From JAVXAG01 sp036660615 (GTDB lineage Bacteria; Bacillota; Clostridia; Peptostreptococcales; Anaerovoracaceae), in NCBI GenBank assembly GCA_036660615.1, contig JAVXAG010000111.1:1-5673 (forward strand): DNA of 5,673 nt. Reading direction: 5' to 3'. How positions within the stretch are numbered: the stretch's first letter is position 1; every line of letters begins with the position of its first letter. The notes under the pieces were generated by a model. The model ran no database searches, was not told the origin of the DNA, and saw only the letters and a program-made list of their open reading frames with translations. Position numbers and translations under genes: made by a program. Positions 1-5,656 of the stretch are shown piece by piece.

Positions 1-18
1 GGTTTCACTCTATCACTA

Positions 19-47
19 TTGACAACCACAGGCCAATGGTCTATACT
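19..47 (+). promoter_or_regulatory. Sigma-A promoter of the riboflavin operon
   Basis: A perfect -35 box TTGACA (19-24) is followed after exactly 17 bases by TATACT (42-47), a good -10 box. Transcription would start near 54-56, about ten bases before the riboswitch aptamer, which is the usual arrangement for riboswitch-controlled operons. No other promoter of this quality is visible upstream of ribD. Inferred from sequence match only. Confidence 0.85.
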
Positions 48-65
48 TTATGACAATTGAATAAA

Positions 66-172
66 ATCTTCAGGGCAGGGTGCGATTCCCTACCGGTGGT
101 AAAGCCCACGAGCCGCAAGGCATGATTCGGTGTGATTCCGAAGCCGACAGTATAGTCTGGATGAAAGAAGAT
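66..172 (+). promoter_or_regulatory. FMN riboswitch (RFN element) aptamer
   Basis: This leader RNA binds flavin mononucleotide and lowers expression of the riboflavin operon when FMN is plentiful. The conserved RFN blocks are present in order: the GGGCAGGGTG block (73-82), CCCTACCGGTGGT (88-100), AAAGCCCACGAGCC (101-114), the GATTCCGAAGCCGAC block (134-148) and AGTCTGGATGAAAGAAG (154-170). Visible pairings are P1 ATCTTC 66-71 with GAAGAT 167-172, GGGC 73-76 with GCCC 104-107, AGGG 77-80 with CCCT 88-91, GCC 112-114 with GGC 119-121 capped by GCAA, and TTCGG 126-130 with CCGAA 138-142. Position between promoter and ribD fits the family exactly. Confidence 0.97.
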
Positions 173-204
173 AAAACAGATTTAATGTATTTTTGTTTAT
201 TTGC

Positions 205-235
205 TCTGGAATAATTTTATTGTTCCAGATTTTTT
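205..235 (+). terminator. Riboswitch expression-platform terminator
   Basis: TCTGGAA (205-211) pairs with TTCCAGA (223-229), and the stem can be extended by a G-U pair and two A-U pairs to leave a five-base loop at 215-219. A T6 run (230-235) follows directly. This is a Rho-independent terminator 33 bases after the aptamer, as expected for FMN control by premature termination. The segment AGTCTGGA (154-161) at the aptamer's 3' edge can pair with TCCAGATT (224-231), giving a plausible competing antiterminator. Confidence 0.85.
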
Positions 236-267
236 ATTTTAAAGTGCGTATAATCAAAAGCTTTTTT

Positions 268-298
268 TGCCTTGAACTTTTTGTTTGAGGCATTTTTT
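268..298 (+). terminator. Second terminator-like hairpin before ribD
   Basis: TGCCTTGAAC (268-277) pairs with GTTTGAGGCA (283-292) in a ten-pair stem including two G-U pairs, with a five-T loop and a T6 run at 293-298. It has the form of an intrinsic terminator and is at least as convincing as the riboswitch terminator. It ends only four bases before the GGGAGGTG ribosome binding site of ribD. If active all the time it would cut operon expression, so it is either partial, regulated or read through. Structure is seen; function is inferred. Confidence 0.6.
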
Positions 299-302
299 AA
301 TT

Positions 303-310
303 GGGAGGTG
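303..310 (+). promoter_or_regulatory. Ribosome binding site that fixes the ribD start
   Basis: GGGAGGTG matches the 16S rRNA 3' end well, with GGAGG at 304-308 six bases before the ATG at 315. It excludes the longer in-frame reading from a TTG at 285, which starts inside the terminator hairpin and has no ribosome binding site. Confidence 0.85.
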
Positions 311-314
311 TTTT

Positions 315-1418
315 ATGATAGACACTAAATATATGGAATTAGCCTTGGAACTTGCCCAAAAGGGGCGAGGCTGGGTTGCGCCAAACCCTATGGTAGGGGC
401 AGTCATCGTCAAAGATGGAAAAATCATCGGCGAGGGATACCATAAAAAATACGGAGAGCTTCATGCCGAAAGAAACGCATTGGCAAAGGCCACCACCTCG
501 GTCAAAGGAGCAACAATGTATGTGACATTAGAACCCTGCTGCCATGTTGGAAAAACTCCACCTTGCACAGAAGCCATTATAGAAAGTGGGATTTCCAGAG
601 TAGTAATTGGCTCTACAGATCCAAACCCCTTGGTCAGTGGCAAAGGAATTGAGATTTTGCGTAGTCATGGAATTGAAGTAATAGAAGGCGTGTTGAAACA
701 ACAGTGCGACAAAATGAACCAAGTGTTTTTCCATTATATTGACACAGAAAAGCCATTTGTAGTTATGAAATATGCAATGACTATGGATGGGAAAATAGCC
801 ACATATACAGGGGAGTCAAAATGGATTACCGGAGAAACTGCTCGTAACAATGTTCAGCAGAGCCGCCATGAGTATGCAGCAATTATGGTTGGCATAGGAA
901 CAGTTTTGTCAGACAATCCTTTGCTAACATGCCGAATGGAAAATGGTAAAAATCCAATTAGAATAATTTGCGACACACAGCTACAAATACCGTTTGACTC
1001 ACAAATCGTCAAGACAGCCAGGGAAGTACCTACCATAATCGCCACCGCAAACAAAGACAAAGACAGACAAGAATTCTTAGAAAAAGCAGGTTGTAAAGTT
1101 TTGGTTTTGCCAAAGAGAGAAAGCCATGTGGACCTAGAGGCACTTATGATAGAACTGGGGAATTTGAAGATTGACAGCATTTTACTAGAGGGTGGCGGTA
1201 CACTAAACTGGTCAGCACTGGAAATGGGAATTGTGCAAAAAGTACAGTGTTACATTGCACCAAAACTGTTTGGTGGCAGTAATGCTAAGACACCAGTCGG
1301 TGGACAGGGAGTTGCTGAGCCAAACAAAGCTTTTGAACTTATTAACACTACAGTTAAACAAATTGGAGAAGATTTTCTATTAGAAAGCGAGGTGAAAGCA
1401 AGATGTTTACAGGAATAA
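315..1418 (+). CDS. ribD: Bifunctional riboflavin deaminase/reductase RibD
   Basis: This cytoplasmic enzyme of 367 residues performs two successive riboflavin steps: deamination of the pyrimidine made from GTP, then NADPH-dependent reduction of the ribosyl side chain to ribityl. The N-terminal zinc deaminase domain (about 1-143) shows HAE at 50-52 (zinc ligand His50, catalytic Glu52) and PCCHVGKTPPC at 74-84 (zinc ligands Cys75 and Cys84). PNPMVGA at 23-29 is the usual substrate-binding stretch. The reductase domain begins near KPFVVMKYAMTMDGKIA (146-162) and carries GESKWITG (166-173), VGIGTVLSDNP (192-202) and EGGGTLN (292-298). Length matches the family (about 360). The ATG at 315 is chosen because of the preceding GGGAGGTG. 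It is the first operon gene and overlaps ribE by 16 bases. Nothing appears missing or broken. Confidence 0.97.
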   Translation: MIDTKYMELALELAQKGRGWVAPNPMVGAVIVKDGKIIGEGYHKKYGELHAERNALAKATTSVKGATMYVTLEPCCHVGKTPPCTEAIIESGISRVVIGSTDPNPLVSGKGIEILRSHGIEVIEGVLKQQCDKMNQVFFHYIDTEKPFVVMKYAMTMDGKIATYTGESKWITGETARNNVQQSRHEYAAIMVGIGTVLSDNPLLTCRMENGKNPIRIICDTQLQIPFDSQIVKTAREVPTIIATANKDKDRQEFLEKAGCKVLVLPKRESHVDLEALMIELGNLKIDSILLEGGGTLNWSALEMGIVQKVQCYIAPKLFGGSNAKTPVGGQGVAEPNKAFELINTTVKQIGEDFLLESEVKARCLQE

Positions 1419-2050
1419 TAGAAGAAATTGGGACGATAAAATCCATGGGGAGAGGAGCAAAATCATCGGTTTTGACCATAGGAGCAAAAGAAATATTTGA
1501 CGATATAAAGCTAGGGGACAGCATAGCAGTAAACGGCGTATGCCTTACAGTTACTAGCTTTACACAGAATACGTTTTGCGCAGATGTAATGCACGAAACC
1601 TTAAATCGCTCGTCATTAGGGAGCCTAAAGAATGGGAGTCACGTAAACTTGGAACGGGCAATGATGGCAAATGGCCGCTTTGGAGGACATATCGTATCTG
1701 GGCATATTGATGGAGTAGGAAAAATCACAGATATTCATAGAGATGATAATGCCATATGGTATACGGTTTCAACCACTGAAAAGTTATTGAGATACATCAT
1801 CGAAAAAGGCTCCATTGCAATAGATGGTATTAGCCTAACCGTTGCCACAGTCAGTCGACAGAACTTTTCCGTTTCCATTATTCCACACACTGCGAGTAAT
1901 ACCATATTGTCAGAAAAAAAAGTGGGCGATGTGGTAAACCTAGAAAATGATGTAGTTGGAAAATATATAGAAAAACTGATGAAACCACAAGAAACACAAA
2001 AAACCAATAGTAATATTACACCTGAATTTCTATGGAAATCAGGATATTAA
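1403..2050 (+). CDS. ribE: Riboflavin synthase, alpha chain
   Basis: This enzyme dismutates two molecules of 6,7-dimethyl-8-ribityllumazine to riboflavin plus the pyrimidine precursor, the last step of the pathway; family members are trimers. The 215 residues form two repeated lumazine-binding barrels: the first from MFTGIIEEIG to about 95 with NGVCLTV (44-50) and HETLNRSSLG (64-73), the second from GGHIVSGHIDGVGKI (94-108) with DGISLTV (141-147) and IIPHTASNT (159-167). Residues that align with the E. coli active site are Ser40, Cys47, His101, Ser144 and Asp183. The C-terminal tail ending near ITPEFLWKSGY is normal for Gram-positive enzymes. The start ATG lies inside ribD, eight bases after GAGGTG (1389-1394), so translation is probably coupled. 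The stop codon runs into the ribBA ribosome binding site. Called ribE here; some naming systems use ribB or ribC. Confidence 0.97.
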   Translation: MFTGIIEEIGTIKSMGRGAKSSVLTIGAKEIFDDIKLGDSIAVNGVCLTVTSFTQNTFCADVMHETLNRSSLGSLKNGSHVNLERAMMANGRFGGHIVSGHIDGVGKITDIHRDDNAIWYTVSTTEKLLRYIIEKGSIAIDGISLTVATVSRQNFSVSIIPHTASNTILSEKKVGDVVNLENDVVGKYIEKLMKPQETQKTNSNITPEFLWKSGY

Positions 2051-2060
2051 GGAGATAGAA

Positions 2061-3260
2061 ATGTTTGAATACAATACAATTCCCCAAGCACTGGAAGCAC
2101 TGCGCATGGGAGAAATTATTTTAGTCACAGATGACGACGACCGAGAAAATGAGGGAGATTTTATCTGTGCGGCTGAATTTGCTACAACCCAAAACGTCAA
2201 CTTTATGGCAATACATGGCAAAGGCCTTATCTGTATGCCTATGGGAAAAGAGATGGTGAGCAAACTGCAAATACCACAGATGGTTACCAATAACACAGAT
2301 AACCATGAAACCGCATTTACCGTTTCAATCGACCATGTGGATACGACAACGGGAATTTCCGCAGCAGAACGTAGTATCACTGCTATGAAATGTGTAGAAG
2401 ACAATATTAAGCCAGAAGATTTCCGTCGCCCAGGCCATATGTTCCCACTATTAGCAAAGAAAAATGGTGTTCTTGAACGTAATGGACATACAGAAGCCAC
2501 AGTTGACCTTATGCGTTTAGCAGGAATGAAAGAATGCGGTCTTTGCTGTGAAATTATGCGAGAAGATGGCACTATGATGAGAACTCCAGAGCTTATAGAA
2601 TTAGCAGAAAAATGGAATCTAAAGTTTGTAACTATAAAAGATTTGCAGGATTATAGAAAAAAACATGACAAACTAGTGGAGCAGGTAGCAATCACAAAGA
2701 TGCCAACGAAATACGGTGATTTCAAGGCATATGGATATATAAACAAACTTAACGGTGAGCATCATATTGCTCTAGTCAAAGGAGAAATAGGCGATGGCAA
2801 AGATATTTTGTGTCGTGTTCATTCAGAATGTTTGACAGGAGATGCGTTTGGTTCAGTACGTTGCGACTGCGGTCAGCAATTTGCAGCAGCCATGACACAG
2901 ATAGAAAAAGAAGGACGCGGCATATTGTTGTATATGCGACAAGAAGGTCGTGGAATTGGCCTGATAAATAAACTGCGAGCTTACGAACTTCAAGATAAAG
3001 GAATGGATACATTAGAAGCAAATATTGCCCTTGGATTTGCAGGGGATTTGCGAGAGTATTTTATCGGTGCACAGATTTTGCATGATCTAGGAATAAAGAC
3101 TATGCGACTACTGACAAACAATCCAGATAAAGTCTACCAACTTTCCGACTTTGGCATAGAAATTGTGGAAAGAGTTCCAATACAAATGGACGCCACAGAT
3201 CACGATTTATTTTATCTAAAAACTAAACAAAAAAGAATGGGACATATTTTAAATTATTAA
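2061..3260 (+). CDS. ribBA: Bifunctional DHBP synthase / GTP cyclohydrolase II
   Basis: This 399-residue fusion supplies both branches of riboflavin synthesis. The RibB half (about 1-200) turns ribulose 5-phosphate into 3,4-dihydroxy-2-butanone 4-phosphate plus formate; it has the acidic DDDDRENEGDF (24-34), HGKGLIC (52-58), TTTGISAAERS (95-105), RPGHMFPL (123-130) and GHTEATVDL (142-150). The RibA half (about 205-399) opens GTP with loss of formate and pyrophosphate; it has the zinc site Cys257, Cys268 and Cys270 in ECLTGDAFGSVRCDCG, then GRGILLYMRQEGRGIGL (285-301), the catalytic-type Tyr308 in LRAYELQ, and RLLTNNP (349-355). All key residues of both halves appear intact, so both activities are expected. 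AAGGAGAT (2049-2056) gives a good ribosome binding site, and only ten bases separate it from ribE. Arginine codons are mostly CGN (16 of 20). Confidence 0.97.
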   Translation: MFEYNTIPQALEALRMGEIILVTDDDDRENEGDFICAAEFATTQNVNFMAIHGKGLICMPMGKEMVSKLQIPQMVTNNTDNHETAFTVSIDHVDTTTGISAAERSITAMKCVEDNIKPEDFRRPGHMFPLLAKKNGVLERNGHTEATVDLMRLAGMKECGLCCEIMREDGTMMRTPELIELAEKWNLKFVTIKDLQDYRKKHDKLVEQVAITKMPTKYGDFKAYGYINKLNGEHHIALVKGEIGDGKDILCRVHSECLTGDAFGSVRCDCGQQFAAAMTQIEKEGRGILLYMRQEGRGIGLINKLRAYELQDKGMDTLEANIALGFAGDLREYFIGAQILHDLGIKTMRLLTNNPDKVYQLSDFGIEIVERVPIQMDATDHDLFYLKTKQKRMGHILNY

Positions 3261-3283
3261 TAATTAAAAGGAGAAATAGAATT

Positions 3284-3751
3284 ATGAAAACATATGAAGG
3301 AAAATTAGTATCAAAAGACATTAGAGTAGGTATTGTCGCAGCTCGTTTTAATGAGTTTATAACAAGCAAATTAATTGGCGGAGCAGTGGACGGACTTAAG
3401 CGTCACGACGTAAAAGACGAAAACATTAGCCTTGCTTGGGTTCCTGGAGCATTTGAAATCCCTTTGATTGCCCAAAAGATGGCAAAAAGCGGAAAATATG
3501 ATGCAGTCATCTGTCTAGGTGCAGTTATTCGTGGTAATACAACACATTATGACTATGTTTGTAGTGAAGTATCCAAAGGAGTTGCTAACGTATCGTTAAA
3601 TAGCGATATTCCAGTTATGTTCGGAGTGTTGACAACAGAAAATATCGAACAGGCAATAGAACGTGCCGGTACAAAGGCTGGAAACAAAGGGTTTGACTGC
3701 GCAGTGGGAGCAATTGAGATGGTCAACCTTATTAATGAGATTCAAGGATAA
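3284..3751 (+). CDS. ribH: 6,7-dimethyl-8-ribityllumazine synthase
   Basis: RibH condenses 5-amino-6-ribitylaminouracil with dihydroxybutanone phosphate to give lumazine, the substrate of RibE. Relatives build 60-subunit icosahedral capsids or pentamers. The 155 residues match family length. Visible motifs are AARFNEFIT (19-27) with the substrate-stacking Phe22, WVPGAFEIPL (52-61), the phosphate and substrate loop GAVIRGNTTHYDYV (79-92) with proton-acceptor His88, GVLTTENIEQAIERAG (114-129) with Arg127, and Lys135. These positions coincide with the Bacillus subtilis enzyme, which forms the 60-mer around RibE trimers; whether this protein does so cannot be told here. AAAAGGAG (3266-3273) precedes the ATG by ten bases, slightly long but acceptable. 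It is 23 bases after ribBA and one base before the HAD gene. Confidence 0.97.
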   Translation: MKTYEGKLVSKDIRVGIVAARFNEFITSKLIGGAVDGLKRHDVKDENISLAWVPGAFEIPLIAQKMAKSGKYDAVICLGAVIRGNTTHYDYVCSEVSKGVANVSLNSDIPVMFGVLTTENIEQAIERAGTKAGNKGFDCAVGAIEMVNLINEIQG

Positions 3752-3752
3752 T

Positions 3753-4394
3753 ATGGCAACATTAGTTTTTGATTATGACGGAACCCTCCATGAATGTATA
3801 AAAATTTATGCTCCTGCCTTCCGAAAAGCCTACGCACATTTGGTTTCTTGTGGCTTGATGCCAGAGAGAATTTGGAAGGACGATGAAATAAGCATTTGGC
3901 TGGGGTACTCGTCAAAAGATATGTGGAACAGTTTTGCTCCGAAACTTTCCCAAGAACAGAAGATGTATTGCAGCCAGCTCATCGGTGACGAGATGGAGCG
4001 GCTCATAGAAAGTGGGCAGGCAAAGTTATATCAGGGCGTTTTGGAGATCCTAGAGAAGCTAAAAGATGACGGACACAAGCTGGTGTTTCTCAGCAACTGC
4101 AAACACAACTATATGATGGCACATCGCAAATTTTTTCAGCTAGATAAATATTTCTCAGGGTTTTATTGCACAGAGGATTTTGGCTGGGAACCAAAAGAAA
4201 AAATATTCGAAACCATCAAAGAAGATTTTCCCAAAGAGTTCATTATCATTGGAGATAGATTTCAAGATATTGCCGTTGCACAAAAGCATAACCTTAAGTC
4301 AATAGGCTGTGGTTATGGATACGGCAAAATGGAAGAATTAGACAGTGCGAGTGTCATTGCCAACTCCCCTGAAGAAATCTATTTTCACTGCTAA
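3753..4394 (+). CDS. HAD-family phosphatase, candidate riboflavin-pathway phosphatase
   Basis: This is a 213-residue haloacid dehalogenase-superfamily hydrolase, probably cytoplasmic, with no signal peptide or membrane segment. Motif I is FDYDGT (6-11), with nucleophile Asp7 and acid/base Asp9. A helical segment at about 15-90 looks like a C1-type cap. Motif II is Ser114 in FLSNC, motif III Lys148 in EPKEK, and motif IV IIIGDRFQD (164-172) with Asp168 and Asp172. This resembles phosphoglycolate phosphatase-like members, but family membership alone does not give the substrate. The start is one base after the ribH stop, with AAGGA (3744-3748) inside the ribH end, so it is very likely cotranscribed and translationally coupled. 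The other operon genes lack only the dephosphorylation of 5-amino-6-(5-phosphoribitylamino)uracil, a step done by HAD enzymes elsewhere (E. coli YigB and YbjI, B. subtilis YcsE). That role is an inference; general housekeeping of phosphates is the alternative. A longer reading from GTG 3663 is rejected. Confidence 0.9.
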   Translation: MATLVFDYDGTLHECIKIYAPAFRKAYAHLVSCGLMPERIWKDDEISIWLGYSSKDMWNSFAPKLSQEQKMYCSQLIGDEMERLIESGQAKLYQGVLEILEKLKDDGHKLVFLSNCKHNYMMAHRKFFQLDKYFSGFYCTEDFGWEPKEKIFETIKEDFPKEFIIIGDRFQDIAVAQKHNLKSIGCGYGYGKMEELDSASVIANSPEEIYFHC

Positions 4395-4400
4395 AATGCC

Positions 4401-4429
4401 CATAATTTAGGTTAAAATTATGTATTTTC
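4401..4429 (+). terminator. Weak A/T hairpin after the riboflavin operon
   Basis: CATAATTT (4401-4408) pairs perfectly with AAATTATG (4415-4422), leaving a six-base loop, and is followed by TATTTTC. It sits seven bases past the HAD stop codon, where an operon terminator would be. With one G-C pair and a short interrupted T run it would be inefficient, so some readthrough towards hbd is possible. No better terminator is seen between the HAD gene and the hbd promoter. Confidence 0.35.
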
Positions 4430-4526
4430 AAAAGAACATAACCCAAGTAACAATAGGCGTTAAACCGCTAAATAGCTAGACTTTTGACCAACTTGTGACT
4501 TTGTTTTTTGTCTAAAAAACCGTTGC

Positions 4527-4578
4527 AAATTTTTTAATACAAAATGGGGGTTTACTTTAGTTATAGATATGTTATAAT
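4527..4578 (+). promoter_or_regulatory. Strong extended -10 promoter of hbd
   Basis: The -10 box TATAAT (4573-4578) is perfect and preceded by TGT (4570-4572), an extended -10 element. TTTACT (4551-4556) lies 16 bases upstream as a fair -35 box. The stretch 4527-4545 is almost all A and T with A- and T-runs, like an UP element contacting the polymerase alpha subunits. Transcription would start near 4583-4586, giving a leader of about 70 bases. The combination suggests high expression, in line with the biased codon use of hbd. Confidence 0.85.
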
Positions 4579-4591
4579 GGGGGTGTAAAAA

Positions 4592-4609
4592 AAGTTAATT
4601 TTTTCACAA
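4592..4609 (+). promoter_or_regulatory. Candidate Rex (redox repressor) operator
   Basis: Aligned with the known clostridial Rex consensus TTGTTAANNNNTTAACAA, this site reads AAGTTAATTTTTTCACAA and agrees at 11 of 14 defined positions. It lies about +8 to +25 from the predicted hbd start site, where a bound repressor would block transcription. Rex senses the NADH/NAD ratio and is known to control butyrate-pathway genes, including hbd, in clostridia. Against it, the first two positions are wrong and the region is A/T-rich, so chance matches are easier. The same bases also form most of a small hairpin (GTG 4583-4585 with CAC 4605-4607, and A-runs with T-runs). Confidence 0.4.
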
Positions 4610-4653
4610 ATAAAAAACACAATGGAATTAGCTAAACAATAGGAGGTTTTACA

Positions 4654-5502
4654 ATGAAGAAAATTGGTGTATTAGGTACAGGCACTATGGGAGCTGGAAT
4701 TATTCAGACTCTTGCACAAAAAGGATATGACGTAGTTCTTAGAGCTAGAAGAGAAAGCTCAGTAGAAAAGGGTATCGCAACAGTTAATAAGAACTTGGAC
4801 AAGATGGTTGCCAAAGAAAAAATTACTGCTGATGAGAAAAATGAAATCATGAGTAGAATTCACGGTTCAACTGATATCAATATCGTGGCAGATGCTGACC
4901 TAATTATCGAAGCAGCTACAGAAGAGATGGAAGGCAAAAAAGCTTTATTTGCTGAGTTAGACCAACTTTGCAAACCAGAGACAATTATTGCTACTAACAC
5001 TTCATCACTATCAATCACAGAAATCGCAGCAGCAACAAACAGACCAGACAAAATCATCGGAATGCATTTCTTTAATCCAGTTCCAGCTATGAAATTAGTT
5101 GAAATCATTAAAGGATTATCCACTTCAGATGAAACAAGAGACGTAATTATGGAACTTGGAAGAAATCTTGGAAAGACACCAGTAGAAGTTGAAGAAGCTC
5201 CTGGATTTGTTGTTAATAGAATATTAATCCCTATGATTAACGAAGGTATTGGAATTCTTGCAGACGGATTAGCAGACGAAAAGGGAATCGACGACGCAAT
5301 GAAGCTTGGTGCAAACCATCCAATGGGACCTCTTGAATTAGGAGACTTAATTGGACTAGATGTTTGCCTTGCTATCATGGACGTTCTTTACAAAGAATAC
5401 GGAGATTCAAAATACAGAGCACATCCACTTCTAAGAAAAATGGTTAGAGGCGGAAGACTAGGAAGAAAGAGTGGTAGAGGATTCTACGACTATTCAAGAT
5501 AA
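4654..5502 (+). CDS. hbd: 3-hydroxybutyryl-CoA dehydrogenase
   Basis: This cytoplasmic enzyme interconverts acetoacetyl-CoA and 3-hydroxybutyryl-CoA, the second step from acetyl-CoA to butyrate or butanol. The 282 residues equal the length of the Clostridium acetobutylicum enzyme. The N-terminal Rossmann domain has GTGTMG (8-13). Catalytic residues align with characterised clostridial enzymes: Ser117 in TNTSSLS, His138 and Glu150 in GMHFFNPVPAMKLVE, and Asn188 in PGFVVNRILIPMINE. The C-terminal helical dimer domain holds KLGANHPMGPLELGD (217-231) and ends GRKSGRGFYDYSR. The odd part is the loop after the second strand: LRARRE (29-34) where relatives have LRDIKD, losing the acidic residue usually linked to NAD preference. 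AGGAGGT (4641-4647) is an excellent ribosome binding site. The gene stands alone between its own promoter and terminator, not in a crt-bcd-etf cluster. All 15 arginines use AGA, unlike the rib genes. Confidence 0.96.
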   Translation: MKKIGVLGTGTMGAGIIQTLAQKGYDVVLRARRESSVEKGIATVNKNLDKMVAKEKITADEKNEIMSRIHGSTDINIVADADLIIEAATEEMEGKKALFAELDQLCKPETIIATNTSSLSITEIAAATNRPDKIIGMHFFNPVPAMKLVEIIKGLSTSDETRDVIMELGRNLGKTPVEVEEAPGFVVNRILIPMINEGIGILADGLADEKGIDDAMKLGANHPMGPLELGDLIGLDVCLAIMDVLYKEYGDSKYRAHPLLRKMVRGGRLGRKSGRGFYDYSR

Positions 5503-5532
5503 TTACACACAAACCAATTTAAATACTTAAAT

Positions 5533-5563
5533 TAAATCAATTCCGCAGTAAAAAATTGATTTA
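5533..5563. repeat. Perfect inverted repeat downstream of hbd
   Basis: TAAATCAATT (5533-5542) and AATTGATTTA (5554-5563) are exact inverted copies of ten bases around an 11-base centre. No T-run follows on the + strand, so it is not a standard terminator. It could be a 3' mRNA stability hairpin in the hbd transcript. The surrounding bases 5503-5626 are very A/T-rich, with CAATTTAAAT occurring twice (5515-5524 and 5589-5598), and contain no gene that I can support. Confidence 0.5.
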
Positions 5564-5626
5564 CTAAAATAGTTTCAACAAATTAACTCAATTTAAATTA
5601 AATTTAATAATCACGCAAAACCTATT

Positions 5627-5656
5627 ACGGGCAATGATCACGCGTTGCCCGTTTTT
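5627..5656 (+). terminator. Strong intrinsic terminator of hbd
   Basis: ACGGGCAA (5627-5634) pairs perfectly with TTGCCCGT (5645-5652), and TG/CG inside can add a U-G and a G-C pair, leaving a six-base loop at 5637-5642. A run of five T follows at 5652-5656. The G/C-rich stem in otherwise A/T-rich DNA makes this the most convincing terminator in the window. It closes hbd as a single-gene transcript with a 3' leader of about 120 bases. The reverse strand lacks a T-run after the stem, so it is probably one-directional. Confidence 0.92.

Noticed and set aside
226..254. Possible internal promoter with TATAAT at 249-254 between the two leader hairpins
   Set aside because: No acceptable -35 box lies 16-18 bases upstream and the TG is one base out of place for an extended -10. 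Such a box is expected by chance in A/T-rich DNA.
285..314. Longer ribD reading from a TTG at 285
   Set aside because: The extra ten codons lie inside the second leader hairpin, have no ribosome binding site and resemble nothing in the RibD family, while GGGAGGTG points to the ATG at 315.
2039..2572. Open frame of 177 codons on the minus strand inside ribBA
   Set aside because: It lies wholly opposite a clearly conserved gene, has no ribosome binding site that I can see and shows no recognisable protein motif.
3663..3752. Longer HAD reading from a GTG at 3663
   Set aside because: The extra 30 codons overlap ribH in another frame and are not HAD-like. Motif I normally begins within the first dozen residues, as it does from the ATG at 3753.
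4477..4514. TAGAC/GTCTA inverted repeat in the HAD-hbd spacer
   Set aside because: A five-base stem with a 28-base centre and no T-run after it is not convincing as a terminator or operator.
4860..5378. Open frame of 172 codons on the minus strand inside hbd
   Set aside because: It is opposite a conserved gene, is rich in Ser, Ile and Pro as expected of antisense frames, and has no family motif.
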